Assembly: GCF_040712315.1 (NCBI RefSeq)
Contig: NC_134013.1
Location: 85,442,001 to 85,506,000, forward strand
DNA length: 64,000 bases
Direction of reading: 5' to 3'
DNA from: Castanea sativa
Lineage: Eukaryota > Streptophyta > Magnoliopsida > Fagales > Fagaceae
The translations under genes were made by a program, and so were the position numbers. The notes beneath the pieces were generated by a model. The model was not told the DNA's origin and did not search any database. It was given only the letters and a program-made list of their open reading frames with translations. This document shows, piece after piece, positions 25,053 through 35,789 of this stretch; position 1 is the first letter of the stretch, and every line of letters begins with the position of its first letter.

Positions 25053-26263
25053 TCAAGCGCTGCATTCAGGAGGGAGGCCCTGGGGAAACCTCTTAGTGTC
25101 AGAGCAGTAATTATATATCATGTAGTTCTTCTGCACCCATTTTAGCCTCTCTTGACTTGCACTGTCCAACTCTTGTGAAAGCCATGAATTACTATTGGAG
25201 GAAGGTGAAGCAGTACTTGAACTACAAGAAGATGCTCCAGAAGACCATGTGCAAGCATCAGCTTTGAAGTTTCTGTATGAAGCAGTAAACGGTGCTTGGC
25301 TCCAGTCTGTCTTGACAAGTCCACCCCTTGTTGCCCAATCATCAGCATTCCAGAGGCTAGAGTATATCCTCATTGGCTGGTTCTTTGGAAATGGAACCCC
25401 AATTGACTCTGAGTTCTTGAACTCTCTAATGGGAGTGCCATCCACAGAGTATCTGAGTAACAGTTAAAAAAAAATTAAGACTTTATGTACACTAGGAAGG
25501 AAACAAAAAGATAACTCATGTAGGAAAATAATAAGTCTAGGGACAACATTTTTCACCACCTGATTTGTATAAAGTAAAATAAAAGTGGGACAACAGACTA
25601 GGTCAAAAGTTATGAAAAATTATGAAAGATGTTGGGTGTCGTAGCACTACTAATGGGAAAATAAATACATATAAGGAGAGCTTACATAATGCGCTGAGGA
25701 TTCCAAAGGATGGAATAGGTATGAAAATCTGCAGTTGGGTCAAACCAGAGATAGAACTGTTGCTCTCTGTTGCCTTTGCCTTGGCTGAAGACATTAGTGT
25801 GAAGGATGTAAGGATCACCGCTAAGATTTCCCAAGAACTCAAAGTCTATCTCATCCCATGTTGAACCTTTAGAAGATAACTGTAAGTAAACACAACATTC
25901 AAGGAGATAAATATTAGTAAATAAACATAAATTTGTGTTGGTGGATTGTGATAATACTGACTCTACAAGAAAACTTACATAGTAGGCAGTAACAGTGCCA
26001 GCAGAGTTTCCAGGAACTAACTTGAGCTGCATATCTATCTTTCCAAAGAGGTACTCATTCTTGGATTGGAATCCGGAGCCAGAGGCTTTGTCAAGTTTGA
26101 GAGTAAGAAGCTCACCATTGTTGAATATGTTAGCCCGTCCATCTCCCCATGTAATGTCAAAGTCTTGGTTCAAGTTGCCAAGAGTAGCAACTATCAAAGA
26201 GCTAACAAGAATAGGCATAAGAAGCATCAATTTAACACAAGAAGAAGTGGAAGAAGAAGCCAT
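25053..26263 (-). CDS. XTH: Xyloglucan endotransglucosylase/hydrolase, XTH-3 of array
   Basis: Exons (- strand): 25979-26263, 25686-25879, 25053-25452; introns of 99 and 233 bp; 292 residues. Signal peptide about 1-29, DEIDFEFLG at 104-112, N113 sequon, end PPECSA; intact. It is a mosaic: exons 2-3, intron 1 and the 3' part of exon 1 match XTH-2, while the 5' part of exon 1 and the upstream region carry XTH-4-type variants (for example [10 protein letters not shown] instead of [10 protein letters not shown]). Its signal peptide has a Cys (SSCVKLML) not seen in the other copies. As in XTH-2, intron 1 is 99 bp and open in frame. Role as for the family. Confidence 0.93.
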
Positions 26264-26338
26264 GGAGAGGATTTGTAGTATTTTTTTGTGTATGAGGTTT
26301 GGAAGTGAAGGATGAGTGTGCTTAGGGACTTGGATTGG

Positions 26339-26477
26339 TATTTATAGCAAGGACATAGCAGACAGGTTACCAATTAAGACGTGTATCCAAAAGTAAAGTG
26401 CATGGGAAGATCCAATCAGCTAAGCTGTAGACAGTTGTTGCCTTTAAGAAAGAGTAAAATTAGCTGTAAAGATTGCC
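26339..26477 (-). promoter_or_regulatory. XTH-3 promoter: TATA box and conserved module
   Basis: TATAAATA on the - strand at 26339-26346, about 76 bp before the start codon. The conserved module is at 26423-26477, with AGCTGTAAAGATTGC in place of AGCTGTCAAGATCGC. The 30-bp leader insert GGGTGGTAAGCAAATACAGG found in XTH-1 and XTH-2 is absent here and in XTH-4. Confidence 0.6.
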
Positions 26478-26584
26478 CTACCAAACACAACCAAATCAAT
26501 ATCATTAATATTTTGTTCTGTAGTACGCGGATTCATTTTGAGTAGAAAAGGTTGAAAGTTTTTGTTGCCCAATTCTCATCTCTC

Positions 26585-26850
26585 CCTTTCTTTTGTTTAG
26601 GCACCAGCCCAGCTTCAGAGAGTTCCAATGAATACTCCTTGTGGGTCTTAGTGTCTGTTCCAACTAATACTCCTAAATCACAACCACCCCCACAACTTGA
26701 GACTTAAAAGACATAAAGGAACACCTGGAAAAGTGAAAATTCACACGTTTACCTTTAGTGATGTCTTCATCCATGCATGACATAAATACAGTTCTTATGC
26801 CTCCATTGCTTTTCAAAATAAATACTAGTAGCTTCCTGGATATTGCGTAG
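26585..26850 (-). repeat. XTH upstream block, copy 3
   Basis: Same block as 12290-12620 (GGCACCAGCCCAGCTTCA, TCCAACTAATACTCC, CACCTGGAAAAGTG), most like the XTH-4 copy at 34030-34300. Confidence 0.75.
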
Positions 26851-27879
26851 CACAAATTGGGCCTTTTTTTATTATTATTATTATTTTTTTCCTTTCTCAT
26901 TGGAAGCATGTGAAAATTCATTATTGCAACAATGATGGGATACTTGTCTTATTGTCATAATGGGGGAAAAAATTGAAGGTAGAAGGGGAGAAAGAAGAAA
27001 GAGACACCATTGAGCTTTGTAGCCAAGAGTGTAATTCATTGTAACTCTTTTTTTTATTTTTTTATTTATTAATTTGTTAAAGTAGTTGACTATGTTTATG
27101 GGCTGTGAACAATTACTTTACATGTATTTATAATTTTTTTTTCATCACATACAATCGATTGCTTCAATAGTTATGGTAAAAGTTGTATCTTTGGTTTATT
27201 GTATCTCGTTTAAAAGAGAATTTGGGTTGGATTCCTCTTTTCCTCACTTGTGGTAAGAATGAAAGAGAAGAAAAGACACTTAGTGCAAGTGAGTATTTTC
27301 ATGATTGATGTTTTTGAAAAATAATTTTTCCAAAATAATGTTGTTTCCATTTTAATGTTATTTTATTTTTCTTTTTAATTTTTTTGGATTCTTTTAATTT
27401 AAGTTTACAAAAGATTGGTTCTTTAAACAACTAATAACTTGTTTATACACTTGTAAGAATTAATTAACTAGTTTTTAGTGAAAATTTTCAAACTACTCCA
27501 ATATTTTTTTTATAGAATATGAATTTTGAAAATTTAACCATTGGATTACATGTTGTTTATGTTTTTAACATACACGTAAAAATTTCATTAAAATTAGACG
27601 TTATTTATTATTCAATCAATGAACTTATTGTTTATGCATAATTTTAGACCATAAAAACTTGAAATTTAAGCATATGATTGTTAAATAGTTAATGATTTTT
27701 AATTTTCTTAAAATTTTGTAAACATGGGGATATAATAAGAATATGCAATCTAGTAGTTAGATTTTCAAAATTCATATTCAAACAAAAAAAATATAAGAGA
27801 AGTTTGAAGGGTTTTTAAAAAAAAAAAAAAAAAAAAAATTTGGAGATAAACATTTTCTGGTACAATCTCACCTCCCCTT
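26851..27879. other. Far-upstream region shared by XTH-3 and XTH-4
   Basis: 26880-27480 (GGAAGCATGTGAAAATTC, CAACAATGATGGGA, TGAGCTTTGTAG, GAGTATTTTCATGATTGATG) matches 34320-34890 but not the regions upstream of XTH-1 or XTH-2. 27480-27880 is AT-rich with an A-run near 27815-27838. No gene. Confidence 0.6.
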
Positions 27880-28570
27880 TTCTTTTGTTTAGGCACCAGC
27901 TAAGCTTCATAGAGTTCCAAGTAATACTCCTTTTGGGTGCTAGTGTCTGTTCCAACTAAATCACAACCATGATACTTTTACTAAATCTCACCTCCACCAC
28001 TTGTGACATTAAAGACTACATAATTGTGGCACCTGGAAGAGTGAAAAATCACACGGTTACTTTTACTGATGTCTCCACTCTCCATCCATGATATATACAT
28101 TTTTTTAAAAAACATCCATGATATAAATACTGTCCCTCTGCCTCCATCTGTTTTCGAAAATAAATACAAAGTACCTTCCTGGATGCTAGCAAGCACAAAT
28201 TCTTTAAATTTGAAAACAACTCGGGAAATCATGTTAACTTTTTTCTTAGTTTTTTGATTATTTTACTTCAATTATCAAATTAATCATTAATGTTTAATTT
28301 TTTTTTTCAATTTAGTCCACCAATTTGCCAAAATGAGTCAATTTGGCTATTTTGTTCAAATTTATTAGCAAATTAAGTCATTTAAATATATATTTTCAAA
28401 ATAATATAATATTCATTAAGTAATATATCTCATGAATTTTTTATTTAATTTTTTAATAAAAAAAATGTTTAAGCGGTTTGTTCACTAATTGATTTGGATG
28501 GAAGGATTAAATTAACTCATTTTTACAAAGTGAGAGACTAAATTGACAAAAATGAAACTTCAAATATTTT
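27880..28570 (-). repeat. Orphan XTH upstream block, copy 4, with distal block
   Basis: Holds another complete upstream block (GGCACCAGCTAAGCTTCAT at 27892, CACCTGGAAGAGTG, ACCTTCCTGGATGCTAG) and then the distal CAATTTAGTCC block, in the arrangement found upstream of XTH-2. No XTH coding sequence or TATA/module lies immediately to its left, only the upstream region of XTH-3. It looks like the remainder of a deleted gene copy. Confidence 0.7.
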
Positions 28571-28612
28571 TTTTATGGGGAAACGTACTTTAAATTTAAA
28601 TTTAACAATATA

Positions 28613-28800
28613 TATAATATCTAAAAGTTGAAATTTACCATTTATTGTTGTTATATTCCTGTTGAGCCACATAAGTATAGCATTTGGTCCATTTGATCTA
28701 CTTCGGTCAACTTTGGTCCACTTCGGTACATTCGGTCCATTTCAGTCCATTTTATTAAGCTTGATTCATTAGGTCTACTTTGGTCCATTTGGTCCACTTC
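28613..28800. repeat. GGTCCA-type array, short copy
   Basis: Begins TATATAATATCTAAAAGTTG and leads into about a dozen CTTCGGTCCA/TTTGGTCCA words. Related to 8563-8700 and 13546-15365. Confidence 0.75.
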
Positions 28801-29276
28801 CATCCAATAGTAGGAACAAATTTCAATTACACATTACATCATTTAGAAAATATCTTGTTTTATATAATCATTGTATATAGAATGCTTTTTATTTTATTGA
28901 AGAAAAAAACTTACAAAATTTAAAACACTTTCAAATACTGGAGTAATAAATATACATAAATTAATTTAGAAAATTTAATATATTGTATTAAATATATTTT
29001 ATTATAAAATTATCACGACATTTTAAGAAGAGTTTGAAACTAACACTTATAGGTCTCATCTACGATTTTTAATTTTTACTTAACAAAAAAACAAAAAATC
29101 AAAATTTTCTGTGTATCATACAGGTTTGCGACCGGTTGAAATAAAAGTCAAGAGATTAATTAAATTCTAGTCAAACCTTTTTTATTTTTTAAAGCGAATA
29201 ATCAATTATAGATAGCAAGTACGTAGCGTTTGCACACAGGGGTGAGTGAATGCAACTAGCTAGGAAACAGGAATCC

Positions 29277-29590
29277 TATAAATAGAGAGGATATGCGGAA
29301 AATAGAATTGGGGTTTAGGGTCCTTTTCCATTTTCCAAATGAAGCAAAGGAAAAGGAAACCCTAAGCTCCCAGGAGCTCCCACTGAAAGTCCAAATATCC
29401 AAATAATCTATGAGGTATTTTAAAATACCTCTCAACCATATTTCAGCCTAGCTAGTAGCTAGCCTATATGATGATCACGTTGAAGCGGAAATCAAAAGGT
29501 TCGATTCAATATCCTTGTAACGTTCTTGATGAAGTTGCTATATCAAGGCATGAAAGTGATCTGGGAATGATATATATGAAAGTGATGGGT
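29277..29590 (+). ncRNA. Candidate non-coding transcript element, copy 3 (best preserved)
   Basis: Seen in order: TATAAATA (29277-29284); a ~20-bp stem whose arms are GGGGTTTAGGGTCCTTTTCC (29310-29329) and GGAAAAGGAAACCCTAAGCT (29349-29368) with a 19-nt loop; AGGAGCTCCC-ACTGAA-AGTCCAAA (29372-29395); perfect palindrome AGGTATTTTAAAATACCT (29413-29430). The stem starts about where transcription from the TATA box would start. The middle site pairs with miR319 at positions 1-7 and 11-19, leaving six bases opposite three at the centre. The longest frame (29468-29674) is not kept in the other copies. No match to a known RNA is claimed; expression is inferred. Confidence 0.4.
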
Positions 29591-30316
29591 ATTTCTATTT
29601 CTTTCTTTCTTTTTGATAATTATCGGTCGTTCTTGAATCTTGATATCTTCCTTTATTTTATCTTATTTTCGTGAATAAAATTGGACTTTGTAGATGTTAC
29701 TGATCAAAACATGAATATTCTCAATGTGGTTCTGCGATCAAAATGGTCTTAAATTTAATCGATCAAACATATTCTGCTGGGTAGTTTACCATGAGAAAGT
29801 TAATTTTGAAAAGTTCATTGAAAAAAGAAAAAAAAAAAGATGACGGAAATTTGATTCTGTATCTTCCAAGTCAAGGATTTCTATTTCCTAATGTGAAGCA
29901 AGGGCTGCATAGGCCAATAAAGCATAATCAATATTATATTTTCTAAGGAAAATTTAATTTAATACAATTATGTGATTGAGTTTAATTAGAAAATCTAGTG
30001 TAAGTTGTTAAAGAATTGTACTTAAATTTTACCTTTTTCGTATTTGTAGGTGTTGGTTGGAGCAGCTACATTAAGAAGTATACCAATGACTTAATATGGT
30101 GCAGTGGGTTATCTAGTGGGATCAATTATCAAAAAAATATCTAGTGGGATCCAGAAGTAGGATTAATTTTTTTTTTTAAAAGTGGGATTTTTGCTATGCA
30201 TGATGCATCTTAATCTCTACTTCTTAACTAAACTGTTTTTGCTATGTCTCATTTACACATGATAGAGCTCTTGCGGTTTCAATTAATATCTAAGAAAAAT
30301 GAGAATACCTGCTGCT
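29591..30316. other. Intergenic DNA of the XTH unit
   Basis: 29725-29900 is unit sequence also present at 9490 and 23830. The remainder is AT-rich with no recognised gene. Confidence 0.5.
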
Positions 30317-30324
30317 CTTGGAGG

Positions 30325-30933
30325 TAGGGGTGGTAATTCATGTTCACGTGTCGGGTTTGGATTGTGTCGACTAATGAGTATTTGACTATATGAGTCAATC
30401 TTAACCTGACATGCTTATTAAACGGGTCAAGATTCCCCAACCCTAACATAACCTATTTATTAAACGGGTCAGTTGTGTCGACCCATTTATCATATTTTCT
30501 CAAACGGAAAAATATACAATTTTTAGCATTAAACAAATTGATCTAAATTATGAAAAACCAAAAAAATAAATATTTTTTAATATAATATTAGGAACTAACA
30601 AGTAAAAGCATTACAAATAATCATTTTAAATTATAACATATCTCAATATCACAAATAGTCAATCACAATATGTTAAATAAAATAAACCACAACAACTAAT
30701 AAGTTTATATACCCAAGGTTTGAAGGGTATATTGGTAAATTATCATTTAATTAAACATGTTAGATGAGTCAAATGGGTTCTATGAATTGGACACTAACCC
30801 GACCCACATATAAAATGGGTCAGTCGTGTCAACCTGAATATGACCTAAACTCGTTAAGCCTCAACCCATAACCTGCTAATTTCGTGTTGAGTTGTGTTGT
30901 GTTCACAGGTTGTTTCAAATTTTGCCACCCCTA
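30325..30933. mobile_element. hAT-type non-autonomous element
   Basis: 609 bp with terminal inverted repeats TAGGGGTGGTAATT and AATTTTGCCACCCCTA and an exact 8-bp target duplication CTTGGAGG (30317-30324, 30934-30941). The interior repeats AAACGGGTCA and GACCCATTTA words. Same family as 49160-49755. No transposase. Confidence 0.93.
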
Positions 30934-31479
30934 CTTGGAGGTACCCAAAGAATGTTATGAGAATATGGAACTATGAAGTCTATCCTACAATATTTAAGTG
31001 TCCATGTAGAATTACCTGCTGCATTTGATACTTTGTATGGACTTGTAACCGTTAATTTTGTTTTGCATAGTATTGATCCATGTTTATGAAAAGATGGGTT
31101 AGTCGCTTGACATAGTTTGGCCATGTTTAGAAGAGAGTGACTAGTGTACTGATAAAAAAATTGTGTTCATTCAAGTTGAAAGAACGGAAAAAGATAGAGA
31201 AAGATACAAATAACATAAGTAGAAGCAGTAAAAAAAGATGTGTAAATTAAGGAATAACAGAGAGTATTACTTTATTTATTTATTTATAAATACTGAGAGT
31301 ATTACTTTAGATAGAATATTTTGGGAAAAAGAACACATGCAACAAATTCTAACCAATTTATTGAATTCCATAACCAAACCTCAAAAATTTTGGAACTAAG
31401 GTTTGTTTGTTGTTGTTTTGCATAGTATTGAATTATTATGAAGAACATACAGCACATTAATTTTTACTAAACCGATGTT

Positions 31480-32165
31480 TAAATGATGGAAAATTTTACC
31501 AGATGTCTTGAAGGTATTGATTTAGAAACTGTTTTTAAAAACATTTTATGGGAAAATGATAAGTCAATTAATTTTTTTTATAGCTTTTTATATTTTCTAT
31601 GAAAGTGATGTCAAAACTTTCTTAATATAGTTATTAACAATTGCTCTAATGGTATTCATTAACATAACTCTTAAATGATTGTCACTAGACTAGATTAATT
31701 AATAAATATCTTCATTCCTACTGCTATAGAATAACTTTGATCACTATTGAAGTGTGAACATTTTATAGGATCTTAAAATTTGGTTAAGTGTTGTAGAAGA
31801 TAGTATTAATTACTCTTGGAGAAAAGTTAATGAATGACTTTATAGTTTTTTATATTTTCCATAAAACTGATGTCAAAACTTTTTAAAAATATTTTATTAA
31901 TAATTGTCTTAAAGGCACCCATTAACATAATTCTTTATTTTGTTTGTCACATAAAATTTCACATTAAGCATATGTTTATTTGTTTAATCATTGAAGGGTC
32001 ATGTTAACAATGCCTAAAACATTTGTTAATGGACAATTTTTTTATAAAAAAATTTGATATTATTTTTATAGAAAATATAAAAAAAGTATATAAAAAAGTT
32101 ATATTTTTCTTTTTCAATAATATTTTTTAAACCAATACTCTTAAAACATTCATTAATTTCTTCCA
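31480..32165. mobile_element. Cluster of three AT-rich MITE-like copies
   Basis: Copies at about 31487-31678 and 31805-31940 share TTTTTATATTTTC, GATGTCAAAACTTT and CATTAACATAA. A third copy at about 31998-32165 has the same words in reverse complement. They lie between the hAT element and the XTH-4 3' flank. Exact ends are not resolved. Confidence 0.5.
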
Positions 32166-32446
32166 ATCATTGAAATACCATTATTATATTTTATATGGAT
32201 ACAAGTCAATTTAACCATAAGCTCGCCAAGATTCAACAGCACTGGAATGTAGTAGAGAAAACAATCTATTGTATTATAGACACAACATGTCAACCATACA
32301 GATTACAGTGCTAATAAGAAACCTATTTTTCCATAGGATTGATGACAAATAGGCTGGTAATGAAAGAATTGAATCCTAGAAATTACATGAATAGACTAAT
32401 ATATAATAAAAGAATCTATATATGTAAAGGATGATCCTTGTCTCCA

Positions 32447-33699
32447 TCAAGCACTGCATTCCGGAGGGAGGCCCTGGGGAAACCTCTTAGTGTCTGAGCA
32501 GTAATTATATATCATGTAGTTCTTCTGCACCCATTTCAGCCTCTCTTGACTTGAACTGTCCAGCTCTTGTGAAAGCCATGAACTACTATTGGAGGAAGAT
32601 GAAGGAGTAGTTGAACTACAAGATGATGCACCAGAAGACCATGTGCAAGCATCGGCTTTGAAGTTTCTGTAGGATGCAGTAAAGGGTGCTTGGCTCCAGT
32701 CTGTCTTGACAAGTCCACCCCTTGTTGCCCAATCATCAGCATTCCATAGACTTGAGTATATCCTCATTGGCTGGTTCTTTGGGAATGGAACCCCAATTGA
32801 CTCTGAGTTCTTGAACTCTCTAATGGGAGTGCCATCCACAGAGTATCTGAATAACAGTTCAAAAATGTAAGACTATATGTACGCTGGGAAGGAAACAAAA
32901 AGGCTACTCATGTATTGAAAAATAATAAGTCTAGGGGAAACATTTTTCACAGCTGATAATATGGTCTTGTGTGATTTATTTATAATAAAAGTGATACCAG
33001 AAGTAGGCTCATGAACGTGACTTGATCCAATCACATCAGGCAGACCAAATTATGCGTTTTGAGAAATGTTGTATACATTGCATTACTCATGAGAAAATGA
33101 ATAGGTAGAAGGAGAAGGAGAGCTTACATAATGCGCTGGGGATTCCAAAGGATGGAATAGGTGTGAAATCTGCAGTTGGGTCAAACCAGAGATAGAACTG
33201 TTGCTCTCTGTTGCCTTTGCCTTGGCTAAAGACATTAGTGTGAAGGATGTAAGGATCACCACTTAGATTCCCCAAGAACTCAAAGTCTATCTCATCCCAT
33301 GTTGATCCTTTAGAAGATAGCTGTACGTAAACACAGACATTCAGATGGATAAGTAAACGAACATAAATTTGTGTTGATGGTATGTGCAAATACTGACTCT
33401 ACAAGAAAACTTACATAGTAGGCAGTAACAGTGCCAGCAGAGTTTCCAGGAACTAACTTGAGCTGCATATCTATCTTTCCAAAGAGGTACTCATTCTTGG
33501 ATTGGAATCCTGAGCCAGAGGCTTTGTCAAGTTTGAGAGTAAGAAGCTCGCCATTGTTGAGTATGTTAGCCCGTCCATCTCCCCATGTAATGTCAATGTC
33601 TTGGTTCAAGTTGCCAAGAGTAGCAACTATCAAAGAACTAACAAGAATAGGCATAAGAACCATGAATTTAACACTTGCAGAAGTGGAAGAAGAAGCCAT
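32447..33699 (-). pseudogene. XTH: XTH-4 of array, exon 2 frameshift
   Basis: Exons (- strand) by homology: 33415-33699, 33128-33320, 32447-32846; introns of 94 and 281 bp. Exon 2 is 193 bp where every other copy has 194. At 33166-33168 the + strand has three A where the paralogs have four, so the frame breaks after FDPTADF, past the DEIDFEFLG motif and before the last ~140 residues. Splice sites, signal peptide and exon 3 (ending PPECSA) are otherwise well kept. The loss is in a homopolymer, so either the gene was inactivated recently or this is a base-calling error. If functional it would be an ordinary wall-located XTH of 292 residues. Confidence 0.8.
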
Positions 33700-33775
33700 G
33701 GGGACGATTTGTAGTATTTTTTGCGTGTATGAGGTTTGGAAGTGAAGGATGAGTGTACTTAGGAACTTGGATTGG

Positions 33776-33915
33776 TATTTATAGTAAGGACATAGTAGAC
33801 AGGTTACTAATACGTGTATCCAAAAGTAAAGGAAAATGCATGGGAATGTCCAGTCAGCTAAGCTGTAGACAGTTGTTGCCTTTAAGAAAGTGTAAAATTA
33901 GCTGTAAAGATCGCA
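33776..33915 (-). promoter_or_regulatory. XTH-4 promoter: TATA box and conserved module
   Basis: TATAAATA on the - strand at 33776-33783, about 77 bp before the start codon. The conserved module is at 33861-33915 (GCTGTAGACAGTTGTTG ... AGCTGTAAAGATCGC). The promoter looks intact despite the coding frameshift. Confidence 0.6.
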
Positions 33916-34029
33916 CTACCAAACACAACCAAATGAATATAATTAATTTTTTGTACTATAGTACGCGTTTTGAATTATTTTTGAGAAGAAAAGGTCAAAG
34001 TTATTGTTGCTCAATTCACATCTCTCTCT

Positions 34030-34300
34030 TTCTTTTGTTTAGGCACCAGCCCAGCTTCATAGAGTTCAAAATAATACTTCTTTTGGGTGCTAGTGTTTGT
34101 TCCAAGTCCAACTAATACTCCTAAATCACAACAACCTCCACCAATTGGGACTTTAAAGACATAATAGGAGCGCCTGGAAAAGTGAAAAATCACACGTTTG
34201 CCTTTACTGATATTTTCATCCATGACATAAATACAGTTCCTGCGACTCCATCTGCTTTTCAAAATAAATACTACTTTTCTGGATATTACCTAGCACAAAT
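34030..34300 (-). repeat. XTH upstream block, copy 5
   Basis: Same block as 12290-12620 (GGCACCAGCCCAGCTTCAT, CACCTGGAAAAGTG, TTCATCCATGACAT), closest to the XTH-3 copy. Confidence 0.75.
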
Positions 34301-35204
34301 TGGGCCATATTTATTTTCTTTCCATTGGATGCATGTGAAATTCTTTATTGCCACAATGATGGGAAGCCTGTCTTATTGTCATAATTAATGGGGGAAAAAA
34401 ATGTAGGTACAGGGGAAGAAAGAAAGAAAGAAAGAGAGAGACACGCTGAGCTTTGTAGTCATGAGTGTGGTTCACTGTAACTTTTTTTATAATTTGTTGG
34501 AGTGGTTAACGGTATTCTATATCTATAAGAGGTAGACAATTACTTTACATGGATTCACCACTTTTTTTTTCACAGCTCACAGTTAATCATTTTAGTAAAT
34601 GATAATAAAATTTATATCCCTGATTTATTGTTTCTCATTTAAAAGAGAATTTGGGTTAGATTCCTCCTTATCTCAATTGATGTCAGAATTAAAGGGAGGA
34701 GAAGGCAGTACAAAAGAGTATTTTCATGATTGATGTTTTTCCAAAATAATGTTGTACGTTTCCGTTCTAATGTTATTTTGTTTTTCTTTTTTAATTTTTT
34801 TGGAATTTTCTAATTCAAGTTTACAAGAGATTGGTTCTTTAAAGTTTAAACAACTAATAACTTGTTTAACTACTTAGCTTAACTAATTAACTTTTGGCTA
34901 ACATCTCTTACTCACACACACTTACATGTACATGTAACCATTATTCTGATTTGGCTAAAATTGTGAGTTGAAGTCATGATTTCCAATTCCAACTTTTTCA
35001 AGTCCAACTTGGAAATTGTGACTTGGAGCCATGATTTCTATACAAAAGTGGCATGTGTGTGAGGTTGTGTGGGTAGGACTAGCTTTTCTTGATTGAATTG
35101 CACTAAGTTCTTGATCCTACGCTCATGTTTTGTACTATACACGTACCTGATCATGCTGTTGTTCTGTTCTAAATGAATTTTGGGTTGGCTGCGGCTTTGG
35201 GCTT
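34301..35204. other. Far-upstream region of XTH-4
   Basis: 34320-34890 matches 26880-27480. After that, 34940-35045 holds two copies of a GTCATGATTTC/CCATGATTTC-containing phrase. No gene. This marks the end of the subfamily-1 half of the array. Confidence 0.55.
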
Positions 35205-35212
35205 ATTACAGG

Positions 35213-35397
35213 TAGGGGTGTGCAGCCAACCCGCCAAAACTGACTCGACCCAATCCAACCTGCCGGGTTGGGTCGGTTTTTAGGCCTTTGTGGGTTGGGT
35301 TGGGTTGGGTTACAAATTTTTTTTCTGATAGCGGGTCGGGTTGGGTTTGGATCATAAAATTTCAAACCCGCTAAACCCAACCTAACCTACCCATATA

Positions 35398-35434
<37 letters not shown>

Positions 35435-35781
35435 TATATGATTAATAAATTTTTTAAAAATAATTAGCTCTTCCTATTCTATATAAAAACCAATTAGTTC
35501 ACACAAACCCTAGTAAATTCCTATTGTTGTTTAGTCATTAGTGTTGTTTGCCTTTAAAGAGTCACATTGATACTAATCTTTGAGTTTTTTAAATATATTT
35601 ATACTACTCAATTTAATAATAATAATAAAAATTTGTCAACCATGGGTTCAACCCGACTCATATGGATTGGGTTGGGTTGGGTTGGACTTATGTGATGGGT
35701 TGGATTGGGTTGAATTTTTTTTGATCCACCATGGTGGGTTGGGTCAAAAAATTCCCTCAACCCTACCCATGCACACCCCTA
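35213..35781. mobile_element. hAT-type non-autonomous element, GGGTTGGGT-rich
   Basis: 569 bp; ends TAGGGGTGTGCAGCC and ATGCACACCCCTA are inverted. Flanking 8-mers ATTACAGG (35205-35212) and ATTACAGA (35782-35789) match at 7 of 8. Both sides are rich in GGGTTGGGT or its complement, so the whole element can fold. Contains a (TA)n tract at 35404-35428. Confidence 0.88.
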
Positions 35782-35789
35782 ATTACAGA

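Noticed and set aside
29309..29371. Interstitial telomere repeat
   Set aside because: Only one GGGTTTAGGG per arm, in an inverted arrangement, not a TTTAGGG tandem run.
29372..29590. MIR159/MIR319 precursor
   Set aside because: The GGAGCTCC-AAGT(T/C)CAAA part recalls the 5' arm of such precursors, but no matching 3' arm with the mature miRNA follows in any of the three copies.
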